NCBI GenBank assembly: GCA_021799275.1
Contig: JAJZAT010000020.1
Location: forward strand, 1 to 59,585
Source: Bacillota bacterium
GTDB taxonomy: Bacteria > Bacillota > Sulfobacillia > JAJZYS01 > JAJYTV01
Direction: 5' to 3'
DNA: 59,585 nt
Both the position numbers and the translations under genes were made by a program. Under the pieces are notes generated by a model, which saw only the letters and a program-made list of their open reading frames with translations, did not search any database and was not told the origin of the DNA. Every line of letters starts with the position of its first letter. Position 1 is the stretch's first letter. Positions 46,005 to 55,165 of the stretch are shown piece by piece.

Positions 46005-46198
46005 AGCCTAACGCATCGCACCGCTTACCGATTGGCCGATCTCACAAGCCACTTGCCGGCAGGGCGTAGTGACGATCAGCGGGAGGCCGCCTTCTTACCC
46101 TGCGATGGCTATCGTCTTGCAGTATTTTCTATTTAAGTGCAGAAACGGTACTAGACTGTAAGACAAAGTGATACACTAGGAACGGTGAGTCGCGGAAC

Positions 46199-46489
46199 AT
46201 GCCGATTAAGGTCCACACGGCCACCATCGTGGGCTTCTTCTGGGACCACCCGGAAGCCGCCAAACCTCGCTATGAGCACAACGTATTCCACATGCTCGAC
46301 AGGCACGGTGTGACGACCGATGAAGTTGAGCACGTCCTCGAAGGTGTTCCAGTGCTTTTGGACGCGCAAGTGTCTGACGTCAGAAACCCTGTCTTCGGAG
46401 TTGTCGGCATCACCGCTGACGGAAGGATGCTGGAGGTCTGGGGGATCATCTTTCACCGCCGCCGTACCAAGGTATGTGGAGCACAATAA
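46199..46489 (+). CDS. BrnT-like toxin, possibly frameshifted at the C-terminus
   Basis: 96 residues as read. RYEHNVFHMLDRHGVTTDEV and VFGVVGITADGRMLEVWGII resemble the BrnT ribonuclease fold. The expected C-terminal part (WSTITAMDADGTAQARYFKE) is found in another frame just downstream; one extra base near 46461-46470 would join them. ATG 46199 is used. The next gene is a small protein with an RHH-like C-terminus, as in BrnTA modules. Confidence 0.55.
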   Translation: MPIKVHTATIVGFFWDHPEAAKPRYEHNVFHMLDRHGVTTDEVEHVLEGVPVLLDAQVSDVRNPVFGVVGITADGRMLEVWGIIFHRRRTKVCGAQ

Positions 46490-46549
46490 CAGCCATGGAC
46501 GCCGACGGGACAGCACAGGCGCGTTACTTCAAAGAAAGGGGACGACGTA

Positions 46550-46801
46550 GTGGAGGCGGACCGTACCTTCGCGGAGTTGTTGAGTCTCATTGAAAACCAT
46601 CGTCAAGATTGGCTGGAGCACGCACCCATCGCCGAGCATGTTAGGGTGGAACGCCGAACGGCGAGCTTGACCGTTCGGTTGTCCAAGGAGGAAGACACGG
46701 CTCTGGACGCCGCGGCGAAGGGTATCGGGATTGCGAAGTCCACATTACTTCGGGTCATCATACGGCATTACCTGGGGCTCGGCAGTCCGGCGGCGAAGTA
46801 G
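46550..46801 (+). CDS. Small RHH-type putative antitoxin
   Basis: 83 residues with GTG start. The C-terminal VRLSKEEDTALDAAAKGIGI and AKSTLLRVIIRHYLG resemble a ribbon-helix-helix domain. Toxin-then-antitoxin order fits BrnT/BrnA. The N-terminal half is not recognised. Confidence 0.6.
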   Translation: MEADRTFAELLSLIENHRQDWLEHAPIAEHVRVERRTASLTVRLSKEEDTALDAAAKGIGIAKSTLLRVIIRHYLGLGSPAAK

Positions 46802-47109
46802 CCTCCAGAGTCGCACCTCGCCGCCGGACTGTCACCGTCGGGAAGTCCTTTGCCACTCTTATCACAGGCTCGAAGAGAAGCAAGTCCCGCCGGTCGGGTA
46901 CCCATGTCAAGTCTGGTAGCGCCTAGAGGAACCAAGCAGCGGTGAAACCTAATTGTTCTGGCGACTCCTGTCGACGCTCATCGAGGAGCGCACCATGTGA
47001 TCTGCGAAAAGCGCACCACGTCCTGAGGTGAACGAGGGGCACATCGGGTTCCATTCGGCTCCTGGTACGCTGAGGTTGCACAGCCAAAGCGTGGTCAGGA
47101 GGGAAGGAG

Positions 47110-47367
47110 ATGCTCGACGTGCCCGATATCCAGTCTATCCGGGTTTTGCACCAGCGTGGACATTCCGAGCGGGCAATTGCCCGGATTCTGCGGATCAACC
47201 GCCGCACCGTGCGGCGGTACCTGGCGGAAGAGGTTATCGAGCCGGAACGGCGGATGCACCTGAAGGAACCGCGGCCGTCGCCGAAGATGGATCCCTGGAA
47301 AGGCGTCGTGGCCGAGTGGGTGGCGGCCGTTCACGCGTGGCCTTCCCGGACAGCCGCCGCCGGATAA
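47110..47367 (+). pseudogene. IS21-type IstA transposase fragment
   Basis: The first 75 or so residues are an IstA N-terminus: VPDIQSIRVLHQRGHSERAI, then a helix-turn-helix (ARILRINRRTVRRYLAEE) and PSPKMDPWKGVVAEWVAA. The frame then runs off into unrelated sequence and stops; the rest of istA and istB is absent. The upstream gap (46802-47109) probably contains the element's left end but no gene. Confidence 0.8.
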
Positions 47368-47479
47368 GGCGTCCACGCGGCGGCTCCCATGGAGCTACAG
47401 AATTGCCGCGTCCCTAGCGTAGTGGCCCCAACCGGGACAGCGGCAACAGCGCATGCGAACGTGAAGGCGTTGCAACACC

Positions 47480-48094
47480 CTAGCCCCACTCGTAGAAAGC
47501 TTCCCTTGGCCCGTTGGGCCCCAAGCGCCTCGCCGCTCCGCGCGCCGCCGGCGCAAGCAGCCTGTCCCACTCTACTGGCAGCCAACCCTCATCGCCAGAG
47601 TACACGCGCCGTTCGACGTCAAATGTGCGCCGCGTCTTATCGCTCAGGACGAACCGCACGAGAGGGCTGTACGTGGCCGTGCTCGCCGTCAAACTCCTCA
47701 CCCTGCGCATGATGTCCTCGAAGTATGGGAACTCCCGGGTAAGTGCGTTCAGTTCGAGTGGACGCATGGAAGGTTCGTAGATTACGACAGCGTTACCCAC
47801 GATCGCGGCGCGGTACGACTGGCACCCAGAAGTCGAGGCGAGAGTCTTGCGTACCGTCTCAAGCTCCTCCGGTGCGATGAGCGGCGGACGTGTCCTGCGC
47901 ACCGACACCTGCCCGTTAACGTTCTCGGCAAACTCATACCCCTCAGGCATGGCAGACAGTGGAGTCCCGACAACCGTTCTCGAGGCGACCAGCCGCGTCT
48001 TGCCGGCTTTGGTGGCGATGGAGCAGAGAACGTATGTGACGCCTCGCCAATTCGTGAAACAAACCCGCCCGGCGGCATGGGCATCGTCCGTCAT
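47480..48094 (-). CDS. Hypothetical protein downstream of an AbrB-type gene
   Basis: 204 residues; no family recognised. It has a beta-rich N-terminal part (FTNWRGVTYVLCSIATKAGK, TRLVASRTVVGT) and a basic C-terminus. ATG 48094 follows GAGGGGG. It is encoded 94 bases after the AbrB-type gene on the same strand, so the two may form an uncharacterised toxin-antitoxin-like or regulatory pair. Confidence 0.6.
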   Translation of the reverse strand: MTDDAHAAGRVCFTNWRGVTYVLCSIATKAGKTRLVASRTVVGTPLSAMPEGYEFAENVNGQVSVRRTRPPLIAPEELETVRKTLASTSGCQSYRAAIVGNAVVIYEPSMRPLELNALTREFPYFEDIMRRVRSLTASTATYSPLVRFVLSDKTRRTFDVERRVYSGDEGWLPVEWDRLLAPAARGAARRLGPNGPREAFYEWG

Positions 48095-48188
48095 GGATAG
48101 GACCCCCTCGACGCGAAGCGCTGTGACGGCATCCAAGGTATCATGTATCAAAGGGGGCGTGAACAGGCGGGAGCCGGTCCCCCCGCGG

Positions 48189-48446
48189 TTACGTCCTCTC
48201 GTCGGGCTCGATGTCCCTAAGAGCCTGCTGCGCAATCTCCCGCCCCATCGCATCGCGTATCTCACCCATGCTGACGTCGAACGTCGGGAAGTCCTCCGGC
48301 ACACGCCTCGGAATGACTTCGACGGCGAATATCCGGGGCGCCAACTGCACACACATGAGCCTGCACCCCGGTTCCATGTACAGGGCCCCGCGAAACGCTG
48401 ACGGGATCGTCAACTCCCCACAGTTTCGCGCCTTGATGAGCGCCAT
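48189..48446 (-). CDS. AbrB/MazE-type DNA-binding protein (putative antitoxin)
   Basis: 85 residues. MALIKARNCGELTIPSAFRG then ALYMEPGCRLMCVQL is a swapped-hairpin AbrB domain. The tail is acidic and helical, as in antitoxins. ATG 48446 has GGGGGAG upstream. Divergent from the 105-residue gene at 48544 with about 97 bases between. Confidence 0.7.
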   Translation of the reverse strand: MALIKARNCGELTIPSAFRGALYMEPGCRLMCVQLAPRIFAVEVIPRRVPEDFPTFDVSMGEIRDAMGREIAQQALRDIEPDERT

Positions 48447-48543
48447 GCTTGCGCTCCCCCATTCGTTGGCGCGATATATCCACCCTGCTACCGCGATCAC
48501 ATCCCCCCTCTTAGAAAGTGTAAGCGCAAGGAGGTTGCGCACG

Positions 48544-48861
48544 GTGGATCTGCCGGAGTCTGATTGGAAGACGCTTCGCAAGTTGCAGCCTGTCGCGCTC
48601 GATCGCTTCTGCTGGCGCGTCCTGGATGAGTGTCGCGCTGTGTGCGACAACGATTCGAAGACCTCCCATGAACGCTATCTGGATCTCTACAGGCTGCTGC
48701 GTACGCGAGACAAGGAACTTGCTGACGCCTTCGACGACATGCGTCGCTCGGTTGCGCTACTTCGCCTCGTGACGATGTATCGGCGGGACTTGCTTACAGA
48801 AGAGGAAGTGGCTCGTTTTAGCCCGGAGACCAGAAAGCTGGTGACACAGTTCCCTGGCTAG
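48544..48861 (+). CDS. Conserved-looking helical protein, function unknown
   Basis: 105 residues, all-alpha: DWKTLRKLQPVALDRFCWRV, then HERYLDLYRLLRTRDKELAD and AFDDMRRSVALLRLV, ending FSPETRKLVTQF. The regularity suggests a real conserved family, but I cannot name it. GTG 48544 follows AAGGAGG. Divergent from the AbrB-type gene. Confidence 0.65.
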   Translation: MDLPESDWKTLRKLQPVALDRFCWRVLDECRAVCDNDSKTSHERYLDLYRLLRTRDKELADAFDDMRRSVALLRLVTMYRRDLLTEEEVARFSPETRKLVTQFPG

Positions 48862-48903
48862 TTCCCCAACCTGAACGCGCAAGCGGTAAGGGCTCGCCGT
48901 CCG

Positions 48904-49198
48904 ATGCAGGCGTCACAATCTCAACGACTCGCAGCTTCACACCGAAAGGCACTCATCCATCGGTGGGCTCTCGCACTTGGATGATCGGCAGCTTTTCCAG
49001 TTCATCGTCAGGGACCATGACCATGCGAACGCCCCACCCCTCCTGGTCAAGTCCGACCGTATTGTGTTCAACATCAAGGGCAACGCCTATCGTTTGGTAA
49101 TGTCCGTCGACTCTGAACTCGCTATCGTCTGGATAAAGTGGATCGGAACTCACCAGGACTACGATCGCATCAATGTCAAGGAGGTCGAACATGAGTGA
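48904..49198 (+). pseudogene. higB: HigB-type mRNA interferase, N-terminus out of frame
   Basis: The C-terminal part is a clear HigB toxin: DRIVFNIKGNAYRLVMSVDS, then IVWIKWIGTHQDYDRINV. The matching N-terminal helix (QRLAASHRKALIHRWALAL) lies just upstream in another frame. Removing one T at about 48977-48978 gives a normal-length protein starting at ATG 48904. As it stands, only an N-truncated form from TTG 48977 could be made. It overlaps higA by 8 bases. Confidence 0.65.
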
Positions 49199-49633
49199 CG
49201 AGGTAAGGCCGATTAGGACGCCGGCAGACTACGAGAAATCTCTCACGGAAGTCGAGCGACTTTGGGGCTCAAAGGCTGGCACCCCCGATGGAGATCGTCT
49301 GGATGTTCTCGTCACACTTATTGAGCAGTATGAGGCCGAGCACTTTCCCATCGACAGCCCGGATCCTATCGAGGCATAGAATTCAGAATGGAACAGCAGG
49401 GGCTTACACGAAGAGACCTTGAGTCTCTGATTGGAACTCGCAGTCGAGTTGCGGAGGTTCTGAATCGGCGCCGTAGTTTATCCGCGCGGATGATCCGAAG
49501 ACTTCACGATGGCCTAGGCATTCCAGCCAAGATCCTGATCCGTCCATCCTTGCCTGCCGCAAAGAGCGACTCATTTTGTCGCAGCGAAAAGCGGGGTGCT
49601 CATCCAACCTCAAAACATGCCGACCACGCCTAG
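49191..49633 (+). pseudogene. higA: HigA antitoxin split by a one-base frameshift
   Basis: The first frame (ATG 49191, AAGGAGG site) encodes MSDEVRPIRTPADYEKSLTE and ends DSPDPIEA with a TAG. The second frame begins at once with the HTH domain (MEQQGLTRRDLESLIGTRSR, VAEVLNRRRSLSARMIRRL). One added A at 49376-49378 gives DPIEAIEFRMEQQ, the normal HigA sequence. With the HigB defect, the locus is probably dead, or both are sequence errors. Confidence 0.75.
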
Positions 49634-49770
49634 GTGTAAGAGGCGCTTGCGGCGTCGAATCCAGCCAGGACGCAGGTTTCTCAAGTCAAGTCCCGCTGTC
49701 TCCTCGGTCTGAGGTGCTGAGTTCGGTGGTGAGCGCTCCGTCGCGACCTTCGAGTGGACATGTAACGTGT

Positions 49771-49812
49771 CGAAAGCCCGACAAAGAGGGCTTAAGCCTC
49801 CTGCGGCTTTCG
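49771..49812 (-). terminator. Hairpin downstream of the MFS gene
   Basis: CGAAAGCC (49771-49778) and GGCTTTCG (49805-49812) with a long loop, downstream of the minus-strand MFS stop. No clear U-tract. Confidence 0.35.
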
Positions 49813-49883
49813 ACTTCGACCCGTTGACTTGTAATCAATAGGTCCAGAGGGGTTAGGTACGCGCATCCTGATGGTCCTCGATC

Positions 49884-51143
49884 TCACGCGTCGATCGCCG
49901 CTCGTTTTGCCTCCGCACCAGAGGACAGACGGCGAATGTCTCTGGTCGCAAAGCCCAAGGCCACACAGCCGCCCATCAGGCCACCCGCCATCGCGAAGCA
50001 GCCCCGCGCGCCGATCGCGTCGCCCAGCATGCCAATGCCACCGTAGCTCAGCGGGATGGTAACCGTGTTGAGCATGCCACCAAGACCGGTGATCCGCCCG
50101 CGCATGCTGTCTGGAACCATGCTCTGCAAGAGTGTCGCAGTAGGGAGGTTCGCGGCCACCAGGCCCAGCCCGAGGACAAAGTTCCCGGCGTACGCCACGA
50201 AGACGGCGTGCGCCGTCGAGATGATGCCCAAGGCGAGCCCCTCGAGTCCGAGCCCCGCAAGGAACAGCGGTCCGACCCGCTCCGACGGCAGCGACCCGAG
50301 AACGAGTCCGCCTACGATCACGCCAAGGCCTATGCTCGCGTCGAAGATGCCAAGGGCCTGCGCACCAGCGTGGAGCGCGTCGCGGATCAGCATCGGAGGG
50401 AGCACGTTGGAAGGACCGATCGCGATGTTGCTCAAGGCGCCGATGATGATCAGGACCAGAAGTGCCGTGTGCCTGCGCAGCCACTGCCACGCCACCTGCA
50501 GGTCACGGGCCACGGAGGATCCAGAGTCACTGGCTCTTTCCGCAGACCGCGCCCTGACGGGCATGAGAAGGACCACCGACACGACGAATGTGAGCGCGTC
50601 GAAGGCGATCGCAAGGGGAGCGCCGGCCAGCGCCACCAGCGCGCCTCCCGCCGTCGACCCCACCACCCGCGCGATCTGTCGGGACACGGTGAACATGGCG
50701 TTGCCGCTGAACAGGTCCTCGGAGTCGACCAGATCCGGGAAGAGTCCTGCGCGTGCCGGACTGTACGCCAGATCGACCACCGACATGAGAACGGTCACGA
50801 GGTAGATCTCCCAAAGCGCGATGTGGTGTGCGAACACGAACAGTGCCAACGCACCGGTCAGCAGCGCCTGGATGCCGCTCGCCGCCTGCATGAGGCGCTT
50901 GCGATCCACACGGTCGGCAAGCACCCCGAGGAGCGGCCCGACTGCGACCTGAGGCACAAACGCGGCGATCAGCACGAGCCCGGTGTCCAAACCCGAGCCG
51001 GTGCGCGAGAAGACGTACCACATGATGGCGACGTCGTAGAACATGTCTCCGAAGTACGAGGAGGTCTCCCCGATCCAGAGGTATCGCACCTGGCGGTTCC
51101 TCTGCAGAAGCTGGAACGGGAACCGGAAGCCCGCCTTGGCCAT
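49884..51143 (-). CDS. MFS transporter, DHA3-type
   Basis: 419 residues with about twelve helices. YLWIGETSSYFGDMFYDVAI in helix 1, ADRVDRKRLMQAASGIQALL, and PDSMRGRITGLGGMLNT are typical of enterobactin-exporter or MefA-like DHA3 proteins. ATG 51143 is chosen with a GAGGGA site. It lies downstream of an ArsR-type regulator on the same strand, probably its controller. Confidence 0.85.
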   Translation of the reverse strand: MAKAGFRFPFQLLQRNRQVRYLWIGETSSYFGDMFYDVAIMWYVFSRTGSGLDTGLVLIAAFVPQVAVGPLLGVLADRVDRKRLMQAASGIQALLTGALALFVFAHHIALWEIYLVTVLMSVVDLAYSPARAGLFPDLVDSEDLFSGNAMFTVSRQIARVVGSTAGGALVALAGAPLAIAFDALTFVVSVVLLMPVRARSAERASDSGSSVARDLQVAWQWLRRHTALLVLIIIGALSNIAIGPSNVLPPMLIRDALHAGAQALGIFDASIGLGVIVGGLVLGSLPSERVGPLFLAGLGLEGLALGIISTAHAVFVAYAGNFVLGLGLVAANLPTATLLQSMVPDSMRGRITGLGGMLNTVTIPLSYGGIGMLGDAIGARGCFAMAGGLMGGCVALGFATRDIRRLSSGAEAKRAAIDA

Positions 51144-51219
51144 CACGTGTCCCTCGCTCTCTTTTGATATGTATCTCGCATTAGACTTCACCGTTATCTA
51201 ACAGCCAGGCACAAAGAAA

Positions 51220-52248
51220 TCACCCCCCGAGTTCCTGGGCGAGCACCGCCAGGAGCTGGCGCATGCGCTTCACGTCAAGCCTGTAGTAGACGCGGTTCTC
51301 CTCCCGTTCTCCCACAACAAGTCCGACCGACGCTAGATGCCCCAGGTGGTGCGACACTGTGGAGCTCGAGAGGCCCAGCCGCTCGGCGAGCTCGTAGCCG
51401 AACTTCTCGCCGCCATGAAGCGCCTTGATGATCTTGATCCTCGTCTCGTCGGCAAGCACCTTGAGGAGGGGGACAATCTCGACCTGGCCCGCCCAGAGGC
51501 CCGCCATGTGGATGCCGTACACAGTGATGAAGAAGTTCCCATCGCCATCATCCGCGGAGAGGCTGTCGACATGGTAGAAGACGGAGGGCGCCAGCACGAC
51601 CCTCGTCTCGGCGTCCCTCAAGTAAAGGTAGGGGAACTCCCGCTTGAGATCCTGGCGGCTGCGCACCTTGGCCCGCAGTTCCGCGATGTTCGCGGCCTGG
51701 ATCTGCGAGAGCCGGTCCCACTCCGCGCTGAAGTACAAGGCATTGCACTGTTCCACCAACGTGATGAATTGCTGCTTTGTCCCTTCACGTTCGAGGTAAA
51801 GATAGGCGAGCTTCCACTTCTCTTTCGGGGGGAGCGCGGCACGCGCAATGTAGGCGCGCACCCTTTCGGTGTCCTCCACGGCGGGGAAATCTGCCGGACT
51901 GAAGCCGGTCTGCAGAAAGGACTCGAACAGCGCATGGGGCGAGGCGGCCCTAAGCGCCGTCAGGAATGCGTCGACGGACCGCCACGCGTCGGTCTTCCAA
52001 GCGAACCCAACCATGGAGAGCCCGATGAAGCTCTCGAAGTCGAAGAAGACCTCAAGACCTTGCTTGACGTCGTCAGGCAGGGTGCCACGGACCCGGTCCA
52101 CCCAAAGGTCCAGGTCAAACTCCGCAAGTCCCGCGAAATCGCCCTTCGTCAGCCGCTCGTGGGACTGCAGGCGGAACATGGAAGCCAGGAGCTCGAAGAC
52201 AGGCGATTGAACCGCAAAGACGCCGGGCAGAAGCTCCTCCACGGCCAC
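51220..52248 (-). CDS. ArsR-type regulator with long N-terminal domain
   Basis: 342 residues. The C-terminal 90 residues are a winged helix (LKVLADETRIKIIKALHGGE, LAERLGLSSSTVSHHLGHLA, EENRVYYRLD). The N-terminal 240 residues are an alpha-rich effector domain of the kind seen in DUF5937-like ArsR regulators. GTG 52248 follows AGGAAG. A palindrome-like GATACATATC at about 51166-51175, between this gene and the MFS gene, is a candidate operator. Confidence 0.75.
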   Translation of the reverse strand: MAVEELLPGVFAVQSPVFELLASMFRLQSHERLTKGDFAGLAEFDLDLWVDRVRGTLPDDVKQGLEVFFDFESFIGLSMVGFAWKTDAWRSVDAFLTALRAASPHALFESFLQTGFSPADFPAVEDTERVRAYIARAALPPKEKWKLAYLYLEREGTKQQFITLVEQCNALYFSAEWDRLSQIQAANIAELRAKVRSRQDLKREFPYLYLRDAETRVVLAPSVFYHVDSLSADDGDGNFFITVYGIHMAGLWAGQVEIVPLLKVLADETRIKIIKALHGGEKFGYELAERLGLSSSTVSHHLGHLASVGLVVGEREENRVYYRLDVKRMRQLLAVLAQELGG

Positions 52249-52276
52249 ACTTCCTTCCTGGCGTCACTACGCGAAC

Positions 52277-52305
52277 AGAGTACCTGGTTGTTTTACGTCC
52301 GTCAA
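52277..52305 (-). promoter_or_regulatory. Promoter of the ArsR-type regulator
   Basis: Minus-strand TTGACG (52305-52300), a 17-base spacer and TACTCT (52282-52277). Confidence 0.55.
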
Positions 52306-52534
52306 CTCATACATACGATAGCTGTCGAGTCTCCTCGCCTCGCCTTTGGGTTGTGGAGTCCGCCCCTGTCACAGGAAGCTCGGTCGCAGGCGGGCGACAG
52401 CCTGCTGCAGGACCTGTGGCTGTCCTCCTTGTGACACAAAAGGGGCTGGATATAAACTGGAAGTTGTCTGGGGGGGCCTGGCTCGTCCCGCGCGGCAGAC
52501 CGCTCTCACATCTTGTCCTCTGGAGGTGAGCCCC

Positions 52535-54775
52535 CTGCTCAAAGCGGCCGTCGGTATAGCCCTGGCGTCCCTATTGTTAGCCATCGAGCCCGCTTCCTTC
52601 GCCTCTGCTTCTGACAGCAGCGGTACGGCAACCCTGACCACTCTGTATTCTGACGCCACGCCGAGCCCCACGCCGACCATCCCGCAGAATCAGGCGCTGG
52701 CCAAGTTGGCCGCCCTCTTCCCCCAGGTGAACCAAATGGGCAGCCCGCAAGTTCAGACCTCGTCGGATCCCTTCTCCGGCAATCCTCTTTGGATGTTCCA
52801 GTGGCCCAGCCAGGCCGCGCCGGGGGCCTTCGCCTCCGTCGACGGCGATACGGGGCAGCTGGTCATGGCGACATTTCCGCCTGCGGGCAAGGCCAGGGCC
52901 AATCCATTGACCTTGACGGCGGCGCAGTCTCTGGCCACGGCGTTCCTCGCCAAGGCGACCGGCGGTACGGCCAACCTTATGCCGATGGCGCCGGCAGTCA
53001 CGCTGCAGGGCGCAGGCGGCTCGCTGCACGTCGCCTACCAGCTGGGTTGGCACGAGACCGTAGAGGGCCTCCCGGTGCTCGACGCGGGCGTGTCGGTGCA
53101 AATCGACGCGCTGACCGGCTCGGTCACGAGCTTCAACGACCAGATCATCCCGAACGTGACCTTCCCTCCCGCGTCGCAGACGCTTCCCGCCGACCGCGCC
53201 GCAGCCGCTGAGTTTGCCGGTGAGGGTCTGGTTCTCGCCTACGACGCCGCAGGATCCGCATCGATCGTCACGAGCGGCGGTGGTCCCACGACCTTGCGTC
53301 CCGTGTGGGAGCTAGCACCCACGAACGGCGCATGGGACGCGACCACCGGCGGCACGGCTGGAACGGGTGAACCCATCATAGGCACGGAGTTGCCGCAGGT
53401 GCCGAGTGTGGCGGCCGCTCCGGCTGAACTGACGGCCACGCCCGAATCCCAGCAAGGCGCGCCGATCTCGGAGGATCAGGCGCGCAGCGAAGCAGAACAG
53501 ATCGTTCAAGAGGCCGGTTTCACCGGCTGGACCGCAACGGGGTCAGGTACCGGAGAGATCACGGGCCAAGGGGTGACGGAGCAGTTGTGGGACATCCAGT
53601 TCCAGCCGCCGGGGCAGTCGCAGTCGGGAGCACCGGGGCTGAGCGTGGAGATCGCACAGAATGGCGGGCAGCTTAGTCAGCTGTTCCTGCCAGAGCCCGC
53701 ACAGTCCTCAGCGGCTTCGGGATCGACTGAGGTCAACGATGCCCAGCAGGCGGCGAGCGTGGCCGCGGCCTTTGTCAAGGCGGTCGATCCCCAGGAGCTT
53801 GCGGACACCGTCGCGATGCCGGCTACAAAGTCTGTGACCCAGCCCGGGAACGATTGGCAGGTGCGGTTCGTGCGGCTCTATGACGGGATCCCGGTCGCCC
53901 AGGACTCGGTCGTCGTCAACGTGGACCCGCAAGGGAGGATCGTGAACTATTACCGCAACTGGCACACCCTCACGGCCAGCGGCGGCACCATGTCCCTACT
54001 CACGCAGGCCGCCGCCGAGAAGGCCCTTGCGGCCTTGCCCGTCCAGCTCGCTTACGAGCTTCAGTGGACGCCATCCAGCCCGCCAAGTGGAACACCCCAG
54101 TTGCAGGCACCGGAGCTCGTCTATGTTTTCCGTAATCCGCGCAATGAGCTTGGGCAAGTGCAGTTCGACGCAGTAAGCGGGCAGGTTTACGGTGCCGATG
54201 GCCTGGCGTTTGACTCCCCCAGCGGACCATCCGCGTCGATCGCTGGCAGTTGGGCTGAGACGCCCCTCTGGGCCTTCTCTCAGGCGGGCCTCCTGCCTGC
54301 CGGAGTTGGCCCGAACGATACGGTGACGCTCGGACCGGCTATCCACGCGCTACTGCAGATCCTGCCGACGCCAACGTTTGGTGGCTCCTCGGCGAACGTG
54401 CCGCCACCCCCGGGGCCGTACGGCATGGACATCGCCAGAGCTGTCGCAGCTGACATCCTCCCACCGAGCGCAGCTAACCAAGCGAGCCAAGCGAGCCAAG
54501 CGAGCCAAACAGTGACGCGGGAGGAGTTGGCCGACTGGACGGTGCGGGCGCTTGGCTATGGCGCGCTTATCGGCATGTCGAACAAGGTGGACGTGAAGTT
54601 TGCCGATGCCTCGCAGATCGCTCCCACGTACGTGAACGCCGTAGGCATCGCCCAGGGGCTCGGCATCGTGACGGGCGACACCGGTGACCGCTTCGAGCCC
54701 CAGCAGCCCGTCACTTGGGCGCAGTTCGCAACAATCCTGATGCGTGCGGCGACGCGGGCGTCCGCAAGCCCCTGA
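52535..54775 (+). CDS. Exported YcdB/PepSY-like protein with S-layer-homology-like C-terminus
   Basis: About 746 residues. Signal peptide: AAVGIALASLLLAIEPASFA. Two large repeats follow with PepSY/YcdB-type units (ANPLTLTAAQSLATAFLAKA, LDAGVSVQIDALTGSVTSFN; later DGIPVAQDSVVVNVDPQGRI, VNYYRNWHTL). The last 75 residues (VTREELADWTVRALGY, FEPQQPVTWAQFATILMRAA) resemble SLH domains that bind the cell wall. The start is uncertain: CTG 52535 has GGAGGTGA 5 bases upstream, while GTG 52526 overlaps that site. Function unknown. Confidence 0.75.
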   Translation: MLKAAVGIALASLLLAIEPASFASASDSSGTATLTTLYSDATPSPTPTIPQNQALAKLAALFPQVNQMGSPQVQTSSDPFSGNPLWMFQWPSQAAPGAFASVDGDTGQLVMATFPPAGKARANPLTLTAAQSLATAFLAKATGGTANLMPMAPAVTLQGAGGSLHVAYQLGWHETVEGLPVLDAGVSVQIDALTGSVTSFNDQIIPNVTFPPASQTLPADRAAAAEFAGEGLVLAYDAAGSASIVTSGGGPTTLRPVWELAPTNGAWDATTGGTAGTGEPIIGTELPQVPSVAAAPAELTATPESQQGAPISEDQARSEAEQIVQEAGFTGWTATGSGTGEITGQGVTEQLWDIQFQPPGQSQSGAPGLSVEIAQNGGQLSQLFLPEPAQSSAASGSTEVNDAQQAASVAAAFVKAVDPQELADTVAMPATKSVTQPGNDWQVRFVRLYDGIPVAQDSVVVNVDPQGRIVNYYRNWHTLTASGGTMSLLTQAAAEKALAALPVQLAYELQWTPSSPPSGTPQLQAPELVYVFRNPRNELGQVQFDAVSGQVYGADGLAFDSPSGPSASIAGSWAETPLWAFSQAGLLPAGVGPNDTVTLGPAIHALLQILPTPTFGGSSANVPPPPGPYGMDIARAVAADILPPSAANQASQASQASQTVTREELADWTVRALGYGALIGMSNKVDVKFADASQIAPTYVNAVGIAQGLGIVTGDTGDRFEPQQPVTWAQFATILMRAATRASASP
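54479..54507 (+). repeat. Short tandem repeat inside the YcdB-like gene
   Basis: Three copies of the 9-base unit CAAGCGAGC encode a QAS-QAS-QAS linker just before the SLH-like region. Copy number may vary between strains. Confidence 0.8.
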
Positions 54776-54971
54776 GAGGCTTCGGTGATCGCATGGTGAT
54801 TTTATGCCCAGTGGGCCGCTCATCCTGAACCATCACTGCGAACGGCCGCTGTTCGGCCCCGCCAGGTCATTTCCCGTCGTCGGTCGGCGGCCGCCATCAG
54901 CCCCACCTGCTTTACACTTTCCGAGGCGCCACGACCGATTGACACGCTCGAAGGGTGCGGCTAGACTCACA

Positions 54972-55057
54972 GTGCCTAGGGGAGCGGGAGCTGAGAGTGC
55001 GCCGCACGGCGCAGACCCTACCAACCTGAACTGGGTAATGCCAGCGGAGGGAAGGCA
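54972..55057 (+). promoter_or_regulatory. TPP riboswitch (THI box)
   Basis: The conserved elements are present: GGAGCTGAGAGTGCG-type 5' core (GCTGAGA at about 54990), ACCCTACCAACCTGA, then CTGGGTAATGCCAGCG and GGAGGGAA. The outer helix TGCCT/AGGCA encloses it. TPP binding should promote termination ahead of ykoE. Confidence 0.93.
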
Positions 55058-55083
55058 GAGCGGAACGTAGGTGTGCGAACGCC

Positions 55084-55118
55084 ACGCGTCCGACTCCTAG
55101 GGAGTCGGACGCGTTTTC
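55084..55118 (+). terminator. Riboswitch terminator
   Basis: ACGCGTCCGACTCC (55084-55097), a TAG loop, GGAGTCGGACGCGT (55101-55114), then TTTT: a 14-bp perfect stem between the THI box and ykoE. Confidence 0.9.
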
Positions 55119-55165
55119 CGTCGCCGCCGCCGCGCCCCAGGCCATCGCGCGAGGAGGGACCGGGT

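Noticed and set aside
48953-49192. A 79-codon minus-strand frame over higB
   Set aside because: HigB motifs on the plus strand are specific; the minus frame is its shadow despite plausible composition.
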